Shown: positions 33,491 to 44,972 of the stretch, in pieces
Layout of the letters: the number at the start of each line of letters is the position of its first letter
Position numbering within the stretch: position 1 is the stretch's first letter
DNA from: Ectocarpus siliculosus
Taxonomy: Eukaryota; Sar; Phaeophyceae; Ectocarpales; Ectocarpaceae
DNA length: 61,645 nucleotides
Direction of reading: 5' to 3'
NCBI GenBank assembly: GCA_000310025.1
Contig: FN649749.1
Coordinates: forward strand, 1,234,826-1,296,470
Made by a program: the position numbers and the translations under genes
The notes under the pieces: generated by a model
The model's database searches: none
Seen by the model: the letters and a program-made list of their open reading frames with translations, nothing else
What the model was told of the DNA's origin: nothing

Positions 33491-34406
33491 AACTCGATCG
33501 ACTTCATAAGTTGCGAGGGAAGGGATTGCTGTACCCTTCTCGAGATAAAAATATCTCAGGCAGGAACCGCAGGATGGGGTCCACCCCCCCCCTCCTATGT
33601 GACCCCGGTTGGGTCGTCTAGCTGGTAGAAGTGGAGGATAGGGGCCAGAGGGGCAGACGACAGAATCCAGTCATCATGGGAGAAAAGAAACAAAAAAAAA
33701 CATGGATTCCACAGAGCTGTAGTCTGTTTATCTGATGACTTCAGACTAAAAATTACTGATTGAGAAGATTGTCACCGAGCGACTCTCTGAGTTGGAATAA
33801 GGAGAATGACTGCTGCTGTAACACACGACATGATGAGAGAGAGAAGAAAATTTACAGAGAAAGCGAGTAGAGAGAGGACGAGAGAGAGAGAGAGAAAGAG
33901 AGAACAAGAGGAACACGGAAAGAGAGGGACACAGCACGCGGATGGGGTGATTTCTGCTCGCGGAAACGGTGGATGACGTGCGTGGATGACAGCACGAATG
34001 ATGGTTGATTGCGGAGCATGCGAGGATGACTGCCGATCGATGAGTGCAAACAAAGATGGGGTGAGGGTGCGAGGTGCAGAATGCTGCGCCAAACGGGAGC
34101 ACTGACGGATTGGAGCACTGACTGGGAGTGGAGTGCAGAATCCGAAAGCACTGGGTGCAGAGGGACCGAAGCCAGCGGCAACGGCCTCGGTCGAATGCAC
34201 TTGAAGTGGCAGGGAAAGCAAAGAACAAAGAACGCGAGGGCGGACCTGGAAATGCAGGCCTGTGGTGCGCCGACAGACCCGCCAGTCTACAGCAGTACAT
34301 TCCAAGTGAAAGAAAAAATGGAGGCCTGTGGTGCGCCGAGACAGGAATCAATTCCTTATAATTTCAGAGAATAAAATGCATACTATAGTCTACATACATG
34401 GTTGTG
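33491..34406. other. Purine-rich, no gene recognised
   Basis: A GA-rich tract at about 33830-33930 makes a low-complexity minus-strand ORF. aggcctgtggtgcgccga occurs twice (34256 and 34323). Confidence 0.4.
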
Positions 34407-34752
34407 TTAAGGAGGACCCGATTCGCAGGGTATCCGTCGATTGACTTTTACCAGAATCGGTACACCTTCGCACATGGCGTCAGCGGCAGGATACTGGTTC
34501 GAATCTCCTTGCTTGGGTGCACGTTTTTTCTCCTGACTTGAACATTTTCCCATGGACACAATGTGTGTCAGTCCTGAGAACACCTCTTGGAATAGATCCT
34601 ATAAAGAACCTTGAGACACTTCCATCGAATTACCCGTCCTGGCCACAAGAGGTTCCCAGTTGAGGGTAAATTCTGTGGGTGGAGGGTGTTAAGGAGGACC
34701 CGATTCGCAGGGTATCCGTCGATTGACTTCTACCAGAATCAGTACACCTTCT
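34407..34752. repeat. Pair of direct repeats of about 65 bp
   Basis: gttaaggaggacccgattcg through accagaatc-gtacacctt occurs at 34407-34470 and 34688-34752 with a few changes. Confidence 0.75.
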
Positions 34753-35519
34753 TCGCAGTTGGACAAAGAATTGATTTCGTTACCCCCCCGTCGTGCTCTG
34801 TCCTTGGCTTCGACCCTTATGTCCTTATACCTTCGTCCTACGCGCTGACGCGACCGAGTGAAGAAGAGTGTGCGAACTTGTGCGAACGAGCGTTAGCCTA
34901 GCGTGCTACGTAGCCTTCTCCGGCTTACCGTGGGAGGTGCGGAGGTGTGGAGGCAAGGTGTGGAGGGTTTGCCGCTTTGCGCGCCAGACGCCCAGTCGCC
35001 AGCTGCTGTCAGGCCCCCCTTGTACCTACCCGTACGCCTTGCCGAAGTCTGCCGCTGCACACAGCTGGGTGGTGTACGGCATACAGGTATTGAATTGCAT
35101 CCCTTGCCGAACAACAAGCTGTCTGTCCCTCAAACTTCCAGAAAGAGTACCCTTTTTTGCATTCTTGGATTTTGCGGCCAGTCTGGTTCAATGCTGCTGT
35201 TTCATGCTCCAAGTCAAGTCCTGGCCGAAGTTAAACATCTTGTGAGCGTACGCTGTCATGAGTACTGCCATTGGGAAAGGGATTAACCGAGCCCAAAAAT
35301 CAAATACACTGTGCCTATGTAAAGTGCTGCTGCTGTGTACCAGTACAGGGCCTCCATCTCACAAAAAGCCCAAATACGTACCATGTGTTAAAACATTAAA
35401 CATTTTGAGAGAGGTTATGTGAAATACTTTCTAAAAGAACATATTTTCAAGTAGTGTGGTGCTCCCGATGGTTCACGGTCGGAATACCACTTCTCGGAAC
35501 ATTCCTTGGGTAGGTGAAG
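34753..35519. other. No gene recognised
   Basis: ORFs up to 127 codons without domain or splice support. Confidence 0.3.
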
Positions 35520-35720
35520 AGCGCATGGGCGGCCGGCCGATGGGTGACCCATCGGCGGCCGGCGGGAGCTTAGCAAAACTGTCCGCAGTGTGTGGGCAAG
35601 TGCGGGGTGTCATTTGTTTCCGCTTGCCGCCGCCAACAAAAACTGTTAGCATTCCCAACACAGGCCTTCTGGGCGGCAGCTTGTCCCAACACCTCGGGGA
35701 TCGATCGATCGCACCAGTCA
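35520..35720. repeat. Dispersed repeat, left copy
   Basis: A hairpin (GCCGATGGGTgACCCATCGGC) is followed by aaaaactgttagcattccc, acacaggcctt and tgtcccaacacc. The same order recurs at 40900-41120. On the minus strand both copies read SPRCWDKLPP-RPV-G-LTVF, so the source may have been coding. Confidence 0.6.
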
Positions 35721-36039
35721 GTGTGTCCGCGGTCTGGGGCGGGCAAGTGCGAGAGAGACGAACGTTTCTCGAACCGTTCTTTTCTCCGCTGTGAGAAAAA
35801 TAAATGGTCGTCTCTGTGTCATGCAAGATAGCACCGGAGACGGTGATGTCAAGCCGAAGAAAAGGGTCGCCCCTTCCACACACCACAGCCGGGGTGCTGT
35901 AGTACGAAGGCGACCGTCGATCGTCCAGCAGTCGCCGAAGCACGTTGGTGAGTTGTGCCAACGATACGGGTCTCATCAGGAGGCCGAAAAGTGGGGTCTC
36001 CCACACTTTCTACACTTTTTCTATGCATACAGCAGTTTT

Positions 36040-36720
36040 CCTAAACGACCCATGGGCCGCCGACGGGCAGTTAGGCCCACATGGGTCACCCATGGGCAGC
36101 CCATATGGGCTGCCCTAGAGCTTGCCCATGGGTATCGTAAATAGTATTGAATATTTACGACAACGACACCGCACAAGATGCTTCAAACTACATTACCTGT
36201 GTTCCTACGGTTCTTAGGTGTCGCGCATGCCCTCGTTCGTCCCATTGTGACCGGTGGTTGCCGAGATATAGCCCAAAGTGGTGTCACGGCACCACCTCGG
36301 CGGTGTCGTAAAGAAGAGTATTTACGACACCGCGCGAAACATTTCCGAAAACACCTCCAACACAGGCACGAAACCAACTATGCCGTGGTCCGACGCCAAC
36401 CAGCTGTTGCGCAAGCCGTTATTTCGCCGAAACCAATAATGTGTGGTTCCCGAGATACGCCTCGAGAATGTGGCCGCAGAACAACCTCGCTCGCCGGTGT
36501 CGTAATTATTATGCGATTTATGCATATTTCCAACACCGCGCGAAACGTTCCGAGAGCACATCCTCTGGGCACCAAACCAATTTTGCTGTGGTCCAACGCC
36601 CACCAGCTGTCTTGTAAGTCGTTATTCCGCCGAAACCAACGTGGGATTCCCGAGGTACATGTGATTGCTGCTACTCATGTAGACCTACATGTGGCTTTGG
36701 CTTGTGGCTAACGACCGGTC
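36040..36720. repeat. GTCGTAAATA array, left arm
   Basis: Starts with a short CCCATGGG cluster, then about four units containing TATTTACGAC, accgcgcgaaac-tt, ccgaaa-caccTcc, accaa-t-tgc-gtgg and cgccgaaaccaa. Units are 100-200 bp and the orientation is opposite to 39880-40760. Confidence 0.65.
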
Positions 36721-37129
36721 ATGTTCAGGTAGATGTTCTTGCTCCTGCTACTTCGACGTTTGTTTGGAGCGTTTTTGTGTGGCACCCCACACACATACCT
36801 GTCTGTTCGGGCGGTGAAAGTTCCCTTTCAAAAGGCTCGCTGTCGAAACGGGGAGACACGTTTTGCTACTTGATGATGTACGGTCAAGTTGCGTAGCATG
36901 TACTGAGTTCGGATGTTGAAAACGTCACCACAGAGACGCGCAGTCGACGGAATATCGCATTTCGAAGATATGGTACACGTCAGACAAACAATCACGTTGA
37001 AGATTGGAGCAATCGACGAACACACCCTTGCACACGAACGTGTCAAATGAACAAAAAACAGGATATTCGATGTAACCGCACCAAAGATTGACGCTGACAC
37101 ATACCACCTCTCCTCCGCTGACGTCAGGG
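36721..37129. other. No gene recognised
   Basis: Core between the inverted arrays, before the acidic-repeat ORF. Short ORFs only. Confidence 0.3.
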
Positions 37130-37783
37130 TCAACTACGTATTCGGCCTCGTTCGTTGTCTCGTCCGCCAATGTCCACCTTCGGCCGAATCCTCCATCCTT
37201 GTCGATCTCCGGGATTCGTCCGCCCCCCCGACATTGCGGGTGTCGCAGTACAGTCAATATGCGATGGGTCCTCTTCTCGCTTGAGATCAAGACGCCTTCC
37301 TCGCGAGTCGACAAGTTTCGGCCTCCCTTTGTTGGGGGCCTGCGCTGGATTCGCGGTCGACTGCCCACCGAGCGGGTATTGGACGTATGCCCCGACTTTG
37401 GGTCTGTATATATCCAGTGCTTGGTCAGGCGAAACTGAACGCAAGATTTCTTTCACGTTTTCCTTGCTCTTGACTACCGTCGTAGCGGAGACTCGGCGCT
37501 GATTCAAAGCCTTGCGGCGTTCCGCCGCACGTTCTGCACGCTCTGTGGGGTACACGCCCTCGGTGTCGTAGTCGTCCTCGAACGTAAGCCCCCAGTTATG
37601 ATCGCCATCGCCGCTACTCCTATTCTTGCCCGAGTAGGCATCACTACCGTCATCCTCCTGGTCATCGCCGCTACTCCTGCCCTTGCCCGAGAAGACAACA
37701 CTGTCGGCATCCTCCTGGCCGTCGCTGCTACTCGTATTCTTGTCCGAATTGTCGTCACCGTCGTCATCCTGCCCCCTCTCCAC
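37130..37783 (-). CDS. Hypothetical acidic-repeat protein
   Basis: 217 codons. The N-terminal part has three imperfect repeats of about 20 residues rich in Asp/Ser/Gly (SSSDGQED, RSSGDDQED, RSSGDGD, each preceded by SDKN/SGKG/SGKN). Then WGLTFEDDYDTEGVYP, a basic helix (AERAAERRKALNQRR) and an Arg/Pro-rich tail. Codon use is GC-ending. It lies in the core between the inverted GTCGTAAATA arrays, so it may be the element's own protein, but it matches no transposase I recognise. Confidence 0.4.
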   Translation of the reverse strand: MERGQDDDGDDNSDKNTSSSDGQEDADSVVFSGKGRSSGDDQEDDGSDAYSGKNRSSGDGDHNWGLTFEDDYDTEGVYPTERAERAAERRKALNQRRVSATTVVKSKENVKEILRSVSPDQALDIYRPKVGAYVQYPLGGQSTANPAQAPNKGRPKLVDSRGRRLDLKREEDPSHIDCTATPAMSGGRTNPGDRQGWRIRPKVDIGGRDNERGRIRS

Positions 37784-37989
37784 GCTCTTCTTCGGCAGAC
37801 TGCCGTCGATCCCACTGCCATCTGCTGCGCGCCGCCCTTAACTCTTGCCCCTCTTTTCCCTTGCCAGTTCGGTGGTTGGTGGCGTACCGGCATCGATGTG
37901 GCATGCGCTACGTTGGCGTCGACGGGACCAGCAGCCGTCTGCCTGCACCTCTTGATTCCATCACCACGATGTACTAATAGGCGGGTTCG

Positions 37990-39190
37990 AGATTTTCATC
38001 CTAGTTGGCCTTGTAAACGGTTCCAAAGCCAAAGTTCCGGTGTCCCGGTCCCCGGTGTGCAACCGAGTCCCGATTTCCACATGCATGTTTCCCTGGTTTG
38101 ATCGAATCAGAGATATAATATCGCAGGGAATCGTTTGCCAAATATATGCTTCATTGTCAGCTTCGAGGAGGGTAACTCGTCGAGGTAACCGATATGCATC
38201 CGAAACAATACTTTGCGTTTTCAGTAGCTCGACACGGTGGTGGACTTGGGAGCTTGGGAGCGGACGGGGTGCAAAACTTCTGTGGCATCCCAAAGAAATT
38301 GGAACTGGTACCATCGTTGAAGAAATAGAGCTCCATGGAAACACGGTCTTCAAGAAGTTCACTCATTCATTCTTGCCGATGTCGTTGGCAGGCTTTCGTT
38401 GCCCCAAGTTGAGGGTCCCGACTCCTTCCAAACATGCTGTTTCACTGTCCCAACCGTACGTGAGAATTTCACCCTTTCCTTCTTGTCAATGACTTCATAT
38501 CGAGGGCTGATGTGTCGGAAGTCCCGGCTTGAAATCGAGTCCCGACTTCGACACGTATGTCTCCCTTATTTGATTGAATTACTGCAGAGTGATACAATCA
38601 CAGGACGTCACTTCGCAAAACATGTTTCACTGTCAGCTTCGAAGAGGGTCACTCGTCGAGAAGAGGGTCACTCGTCGAGAGAACCCATATGCATCTGAAA
38701 CAAGAATCTGTTTCTTTGGTGGCACGACACGGTGGTCGCATTAGGAGTGAAAGGTCTTTATTATCAGTGATATCCCAGAACACGTGGTACCATGTCGTTG
38801 AAGAAATGGAGCTTCATGGAAGCATGGTCTTCACGAAGTTCACTCATACATTCTCGCCGTTGACGTTCATAGGCAAGGCTTTCGGTGTCCAAAGTTACGG
38901 TGTCAAACTGAGTCCCGACGTCGTCAAAAAACATGCTGTTTCACTGTCGTACCCCTACGTGAGAGTTTCACTCCTTCCTTCTTGTCCCCGACATTCATAT
39001 TGAGAGCTGGCTTTGCCCGAATTCCCGGTGTCACACGTACACCTCTCTTGGTTGATCGAATCAGAGGCATTACATCCCAGGACGTCTTTGCGCCAAGCAT
39101 GTTTTGCTGTCATCTTCGAGGAGGCTTCCTCGTCGAGGGAACCAATGCGCATCTGGAGCCAAAGCTCTGCATTTTCAGTTCTTAAGTAGC
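37990..39190. repeat. Three tandem degenerate copies of a segment of about 480 bp
   Basis: The phrases cgagtcccgacttc, ttgatcgaatcagag, tcactgtcagcttcgaggagg, actcgtcgagg, atgcatctg and gtcttcacgaagttcactcat recur in order starting near 38010, 38520 and 39005 (the last copy partial). Divergence is high and no frame is open through a unit. Confidence 0.6.
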
Positions 39191-39879
39191 ACGACGCTCT
39201 TGAATAACGGTATATAAAATTCTGCGAAACCAACACGGTAATCCAAGGTAAATTGGTACAATGTGAGTGAATAGTTGGACTACTACATGCAAATGGACCT
39301 CATCAATTTGACTCCTTTAATCCATGAAATTCGCAGCAAACTCGGCGGTATTCGGGGAAATACCCTACACCAACTGTGACAGACGAGGCAAATAACATCT
39401 GTCAACCCACCTTGGGGATCCCGTTCAATCGCCTTTCTCCCAAACCTATGGACCGTCCGAAGCATTCCCTGATCCGCACGCTCTTGCTGATAATGCTCCG
39501 CTGCGGCGTTTCCATCGCTGATGCCCTCCGGCGCACTCGGCGAAGGAACTTTGGCCTTCCACCCCCCACCCTTCTTCCACGCTTTGCTCGTGGAACCTGA
39601 GGGTTGCGCGCTTCCTCCAACCCCTTAGGCAAGTGAAGCTAACCTGTTGCGGCCCGTACGCTCAACGCCTGCAGATATTCCACCCCGTCCGCCTCTTTTG
39701 AACATGTGCCCCCCGCCGTATGGATTCCACCTTTCTTTCTCAGCCCTCTTTCCAACCCCACCGTCTCCCTTTATACCCTCCCTGTTCTTCTCCATTCTCC
39801 CTATATTTCTCCCATCCACCTGCGCCCTCGTTCTCGGCCGTCGTAACGCCGTCTTGAGAAAGGCAACGTGTTGGTCTAC
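39191..39879. other. No gene recognised
   Basis: Pyrimidine-rich, with short ORFs on both strands. Confidence 0.3.
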
Positions 39880-40760
39880 ATGAATATGGCAACCAAATGT
39901 TGGTTTCGGCCGAAAAACGGCTTGCGCGATAGCTGGTGCGTGGGAGCACAGCGAAGTTGGTTGTGTGCCCATCGAATGTGTTCTCGGAGGGTTTCGCGCG
40001 GTGTCGTAAATAAGCCATATTTACGACTGTTGGGTTAGGCCGAATGACGGCTTGTGTGACAGCCGGGGGCCTGGGAACACAGCGCAATTAGTTTCGTGTC
40101 TATCAGAGGTGTTTTCGGAAAGTTTCGCGCGGTGTCGTAAATGAGATACTGGCGAGGTAATGCTGCAGCCACATTCTTGGGGCGGATCTCAGGGAACCCC
40201 ATGTTGGTTTCGGCCGAATAACGACTTGTATGACAGCTGGTGGGTGTGGAGAAGCAAAAGTGATCTTGTGCCTGAAAGATGTGTTCTCGGAACGTTTCTA
40301 TCGGTGTCGTCAATATGGCTTATTTACGACACCAGCGAGGTGGTGCTGCGGCCTCACCACAGCAAAATTGGTTTTGTGCCCAGAGGATGTGTTTTCGGAA
40401 CGTGTCGGGCGGTGTCGTAAATAATAAGACATAATTACGACACCGCCGAGGTGATGCTGCGGCCACATTCTTGGGGCGTATCTCGGGAACCACATACCAT
40501 TGATTTCGACCAAATAACGGCTTGCGCAACAGCTGGTGGGCGTCGAAACACGGCAAAATTGGTTTCGTGCCTATTGGAGGTGTTTTCGGAAACTTTCGCG
40601 CAGTAAATACCGCCGAGGTGGTGCCATGATATCACCTTGGGCCATATCTCGGCAGCCACCCGTCAATACGGAACGAGCGAGGGTTTGCGTGACAGCTAAG
40701 AGCCGTAGGAACACAGAGAGTGTAGTTTCGACGTGTGTCGTAAATAGCATTACCGATAAC
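39880..40760. repeat. GTCGTAAATA array, right arm (inverted)
   Basis: About six units with tttcggccgaa-aacg, gcttg-g-gacagctggtg, gtg-ttttcggaa-gtttcgcgc and ggtgtcgtaaata, spaced 100-180 bp, in the opposite orientation to the left arm. Local palindromes form where units meet (gtcgtaaata-agcc-tatttacgac). Confidence 0.65.
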
Positions 40761-40899
40761 CCTAACGTTGAGGGTATCCATGACCCCACGCCCACACGTT
40801 ACGTCCGAGGTTGGCGCTGGTGCCCCAAAGTTCTACTGTAGGTGGATGTGAGAGGTTGATACGTTCTAGGTTGATATGCTGGTGGCCAAGTTCTAGGTT

Positions 40900-41120
40900 G
40901 AAGTGCCCATGGGCGGCCCATGGATGACCCATGGGTGTCCTATGCGCGGTGTGACAAAAACCACTGTCAGCAGTGCGGAAGATTGCAAAGTGGAGACCCG
41001 CAGCTTCCAGCTCCTTTCCGCCAGAAAAACTGTCAGCGTTCCGAACACAGGCCTTCCGGGCGGCAGTTTGTCCCAACACCGCGGGGATCGATTGACCGTG
41101 ACCTGTTCGCCCGCGTTCTG
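40900..41120. repeat. Dispersed repeat, right copy
   Basis: CCCATGGGCGGCCCATGG followed by aaaaactgtcagcgttcc, acacaggccttc and tgtcccaacacc; direct-orientation match to 35520-35720. Confidence 0.6.
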
Positions 41121-42639
41121 TGGCGGAACCAGTGTGTGCGCCCCTGGGGGCTTGTTTGCCCTGGAATCGGGGCGAAACGCGCAGCCTCGATCGCAGCGGG
41201 TGGCAACCACGGAAGCAGCCCTTGGCAATCTCATCCTGTGGTGCATACGAGACGGTGGGGAGAGTGTTTCCCGGTGCTGCCGTCTTCTAGCACTCGGCGA
41301 AGTCGGCGGTCGGCAGCGAGGTCTGGCATGCTCCGTGGAGGGCGGGTGGGATACTCTCCGATAGCGGGCTGTATTGCCGCTGCGTGTTTTCCTCCGTTGT
41401 TTGCATCCTGTCTGTTGTCTCCCGTACCTTGCCCCCCGATATAAAAACACCCCCACCCACCCCCCTCGGTGTTTGCCATCGGGATTGGGTTTCGTCGCTT
41501 GGCAACGACGTTGTAAAATAAGCCGATCACTTCGTGAGCTCGGCCAACCAGGTGGCCGCTCTTTTTTTTTTTTGCCTCTGACGTTTCTGGGGGGTTTTGC
41601 GGTATTCATTTTGAATGGTGGAAGAGTAGATTATGTTGTGCGGGCACCGCTTATAGCTGTATCTGGAAGTGAAAGCACCAGAAAATAAATTAAGTCATAC
41701 GCAGCTGTCATCCATACGCAAGGAAGTAAAAGCACAAGATGCCGATCACCCTTAGCAGGGTGCAGCGCACCCCTAATGCGACTCGCCGAATAACTCACGG
41801 TGCTTCGCGCTTGGTGATGTGAGAGCCTGGTCCGGTGAAAACCCGGCATGCTCCGTCCCGGCTTTGTAGGTATGCGAGGTCAATGGTCGAACGACTACGG
41901 CATGCACGACTATGAGTACACCGCCCCCCCACTCACCCGCCGCGCGCCGCCTCCTGAAAGACGTTGTGCTGCAGTGTCCCCGATCCCTTACCCGCCACGA
42001 AATTCGAACCTAGCCGCTCCCCGAGGAATGTATGTTGACCAGCGAATACAGGAGCCTCAAAGGTGCCGAGAACTGGTGGTGGCTGCTGTTCGATATCATG
42101 GAGCTCAGGGCCGCGGCGAGGAGAAAATATGTGTGTGGGGGGGTGGGGGATCGTGCAAGACGATTGAGACAAGGGGGGAGATTAGAAGTCAAAGTGGAGT
42201 TATTTCCAGCTGAGTGTCCTGGTTCTGCCCGATCAAAACAGATGCAGAGAGGGATACCACGGTAGAATCATGCTTCACGCGGCCGATAAACACCCCCAAC
42301 GTCTAGAGTGGCTCACCTTGATCGCCACATTGATATGGAAATGTTCGATTTGAGAACCAGGACATGACTTCCCCCTGCATGCAAAGTGATTTGTACGACA
42401 CACGAGTATCGACGCGCCGTCGTTTCAAACGTTGCAACGATTTCGGCAAAGGGTCATGCAAGTGATGTGGCAGAACCACTCGCCGCAAAAAGATTCATCG
42501 CCAAGCACCAAGAGCAGGACACCCCACCAAATCATCCAGACCATTGTGGGTTGTCTTCCCGAGCCATCTCACCTTGGTCCTTATTGTCGCCGCCGCTGTT
42601 GCCGCCACTCGGTATCCTCCTGATCGAGGTTGAAAGGTA
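41121..42639. other. No gene recognised
   Basis: ORFs of 100-240 codons here overlap on both strands and lack domains. A 121-codon + strand ORF (41848-42213) is the only one worth a transcript check. Confidence 0.3.
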
Positions 42640-42952
42640 AACTACACGGAGGTGCAGCAAGCCCGTCCTGGGCGTTACTTGGGGCACTGGGTAGTCGGCC
42701 GTGTTAGGCCGAGAGAGAGAGATTGACGTGGCGTTAGAGAAAGCGTTGGAGAAGGAAACTTGATTGGAGAGAGCGGCGGCGGTAGCGGTGGAGAGAGAGA
42801 GGAAGTGCGCTGCACGCACGCAAGCCTCATCGCACCAACCACGCCAAAAGGGTCCCCATGACTGCACCGGTGGTACCCCACAACAGACGAAATTCCCAAC
42901 ACGTATTCCCCTGGGATGCTCACGACCAGATACTGCTGCGAGTAATCTAACA
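42640..42952 (-). repeat. 3' LTR of the copia relic (left end uncertain)
   Basis: On the minus strand it starts TGTTAGATTACTCGCAGCAG right after the polypurine tract. Further in is CTCGGCC-TAACAC-GGCCGA, the counterpart of the hairpin in the 299-bp LTR. Its end is placed near 42640 by analogy with that LTR; no clear CA end was found. Confidence 0.5.
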
Positions 42953-42964
42953 TCCCCCCTGCTC
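42953..42964 (-). promoter_or_regulatory. Polypurine tract of the copia relic
   Basis: GAGCAGGGGGGA on the minus strand, immediately before the LTR. Identical to the tract of the 12-kb element except the last base. Confidence 0.6.
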
Positions 42965-43149
42965 GCAACAGTTTTTCACTGAAAACTTCACAAGCACCTG
43001 GTATCTCAACCACAGGACGAATTTTCCTGAATATGTGCCATCAAGATTATTCCAAAATATTATAGAGAAAATAAATTCAAGGAAACATGAACACTGCATC
43101 GCGCGTAATGAATACTTGGCGCGGAATACGAAACAAAACCAAAACAAAT

Positions 43150-43898
43150 TCATTTGAACAATGAACTCATGCCAAGTTCATCAATAAAATCACGGTGAGA
43201 CTCACAAGCATCCTTCGACAAACTGTTCGTAAGAAAAACTGCACGCTGGTACGGCGACGTCACGTCGAACCCCGAAATCTCCTTCCTCTCCACCAGTTCC
43301 CTGAGAAAATGGTGCCTAACATCTATCTATGTGCTTCGAGTTCGACTTCGGGGTGGGGTTCTGCGCTAGTTGAATCGCCCCCTGGTTGTCCTCGAAGATT
43401 GGGATGCACGGCATGCCAACCTGCAGGCAGCATGAAAGGCCAAAACCTGCCTCAAAAACAAGATCTCCTTCACTACATCACCAAGCGCGACGTACTCTGC
43501 TTCTGTCGTCGAAAGCGTAACGCACTTTTGCGTTCTGGAAAACCAAGACGCGGCACCTCCTCCATACGCCACGATCCTCCTGATACCGACCTACGGTCTG
43601 CTGCCTTGCTTGCAAAGTCCGAATCAGCATACCCCTGCAAGCTGAATCCCCCTACCGTACCTCTCTGAAATGAAATACCGAAGTGACTCGTCCTCCTCGC
43701 ATACCCCAAAATACCTATCGCCGCATCCCAGTGGACCTGCTTCGGAGATGCGCAATACCTAGCTGCTGCTACGGCGTTCGCAGTGTCTGGTCTAGTCTGA
43801 GTCGCCAGCCACATCAAAGATCCGACTAGCTCACGAAACGCCAAGTCTGTCTCTACCTCATCAGCGTCAAAATCAGAGAGCTTCACCCCCGAAGACAT
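43150..43898 (-). pseudogene. Copia pol: RNase H and C terminus, frameshifted
   Basis: Reads LVGSLMWLATQTRPDTANAV, GYADSDFASKAADRRSVSG, then in a second frame SWFSRTQKCVTLSTTEAEYV, then in a third frame IFEDNQGAIQLAQNP and a C terminus ending at TGA (43152-43150). The TAGA duplication near 43325 breaks the HIDVRHH-type motif. These are the standard copia RT-connection and RNase H motifs (ADSD, TEAEY, DNQGA). At least three frame breaks. Confidence 0.8.
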
Positions 43899-43928
43899 CG
43901 GAATGCTCTGACCCCCTACTATTCCATA

Positions 43929-44785
43929 CTATGCTACTAGCTCATCCGTGAAAGTCTGCTGAGAAATCGTCAACCTACAAGTCTCCTTGTTCCTCTCGTG
44001 AAAGCACCCAGAATACCATCTCAACTCGGCCAGGTGCTTCACCGGTACAGACTTGTTCAGGTCAGCGCCAGAATTGTCACATCTCTCCCTCTCTCCCACA
44101 GCAAAAATATCATCTACATGTACTACTAAAATCAAAACAACACACCCATCCTCAATCAATCGAAACACACAAGCATCGGCCATGCACTGCTCAAATCCCA
44201 ATGCTTCCAAACGCCTCTTCAGCATAGCATGCCACTGCCTAGATGCCTGCCTCAAGCTGTACAGGCTCTGACCTACAGTAGTTTTACAATCATTACAGAT
44301 AGAGCTCCACATCCCGGCGGAAAGCCCATGTACACGTCTTCCTCCAACTCCGAACGCACAAAAGCTTGCTCAATATCGAAATGACACAGGTCGAGGTTCA
44401 ACTCGCATGCCAAAGCAGCCAACATGGTAACGCACGAAACAGAAACGGTTGGTGCGTACAACCCTCCAAAGCCAATGCACTCGCTCTGCATATCACCTCT
44501 CGCTACAAGTCTCGACTTAACCTTGGTGGGCCACCCAAACCCATCGGCCTTCCAATCGAATACCCTCTTAGCGTCAATGGCGTTCTCCACTAATTGCTAC
44601 TGTGCCGAAGTGAAACTCCCCGCTTCCAACAAGCCGTAAAGCTCCCTTTGCATGGAGTCGCTCCAGAGGTGTCGGTACTCCGACGCGATGGCCTCGTTGT
44701 AGCTGTTTGGAACACGAAGGTCGCTAGCCTGGCAGTGCGGAAGGTCAAGGCGTTGCTCCGGCGGGCGCTGGTCTCGCAGCATGGC
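43929..44785 (-). pseudogene. Copia pol: reverse transcriptase, frameshifted
   Basis: Reads EAIASEYRHLWSDSMQREL, then FGWPTKVKSRLVARGD, YAPTVSVSCVTMLAALA, CHFDIEQAFVRSELEEDVYM (motif A Asp), QSLYSLRQASRQWHAML and LILVVHVDDIFAVG (motif C, usually YVDD; here HVDD). Stops or frame changes occur near 44600 and 44290. Confidence 0.8.
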
Positions 44786-44972
44786 GTCACTGTCTTCCTG
44801 GTTGGCGAGAAGCGTGGCAAATGCAAGCGGAAAACCCGCTCCTCCAGCCCCCGGTAAGAGTGCCCCCCCGCTGCCCCCGGCTCTCCTGCCTCCGCCCCCC
44901 CCGTCTCTCCGGCCTCCGGTCCCCCCGGCTCCCTGCGCTCCTCATCCACCGCGCTCCGAGCCTGCAGCATCG

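Noticed and set aside
33746-34351. 201-codon Ser/Leu-rich minus-strand ORF
   Set aside because: It comes from a GA-rich low-complexity tract and has no domain.
41230-41609. 238-codon minus-strand ORF as a gene
   Set aside because: It runs through the dispersed repeat, has no domain and competes with other long ORFs in all frames of a GC-rich stretch.
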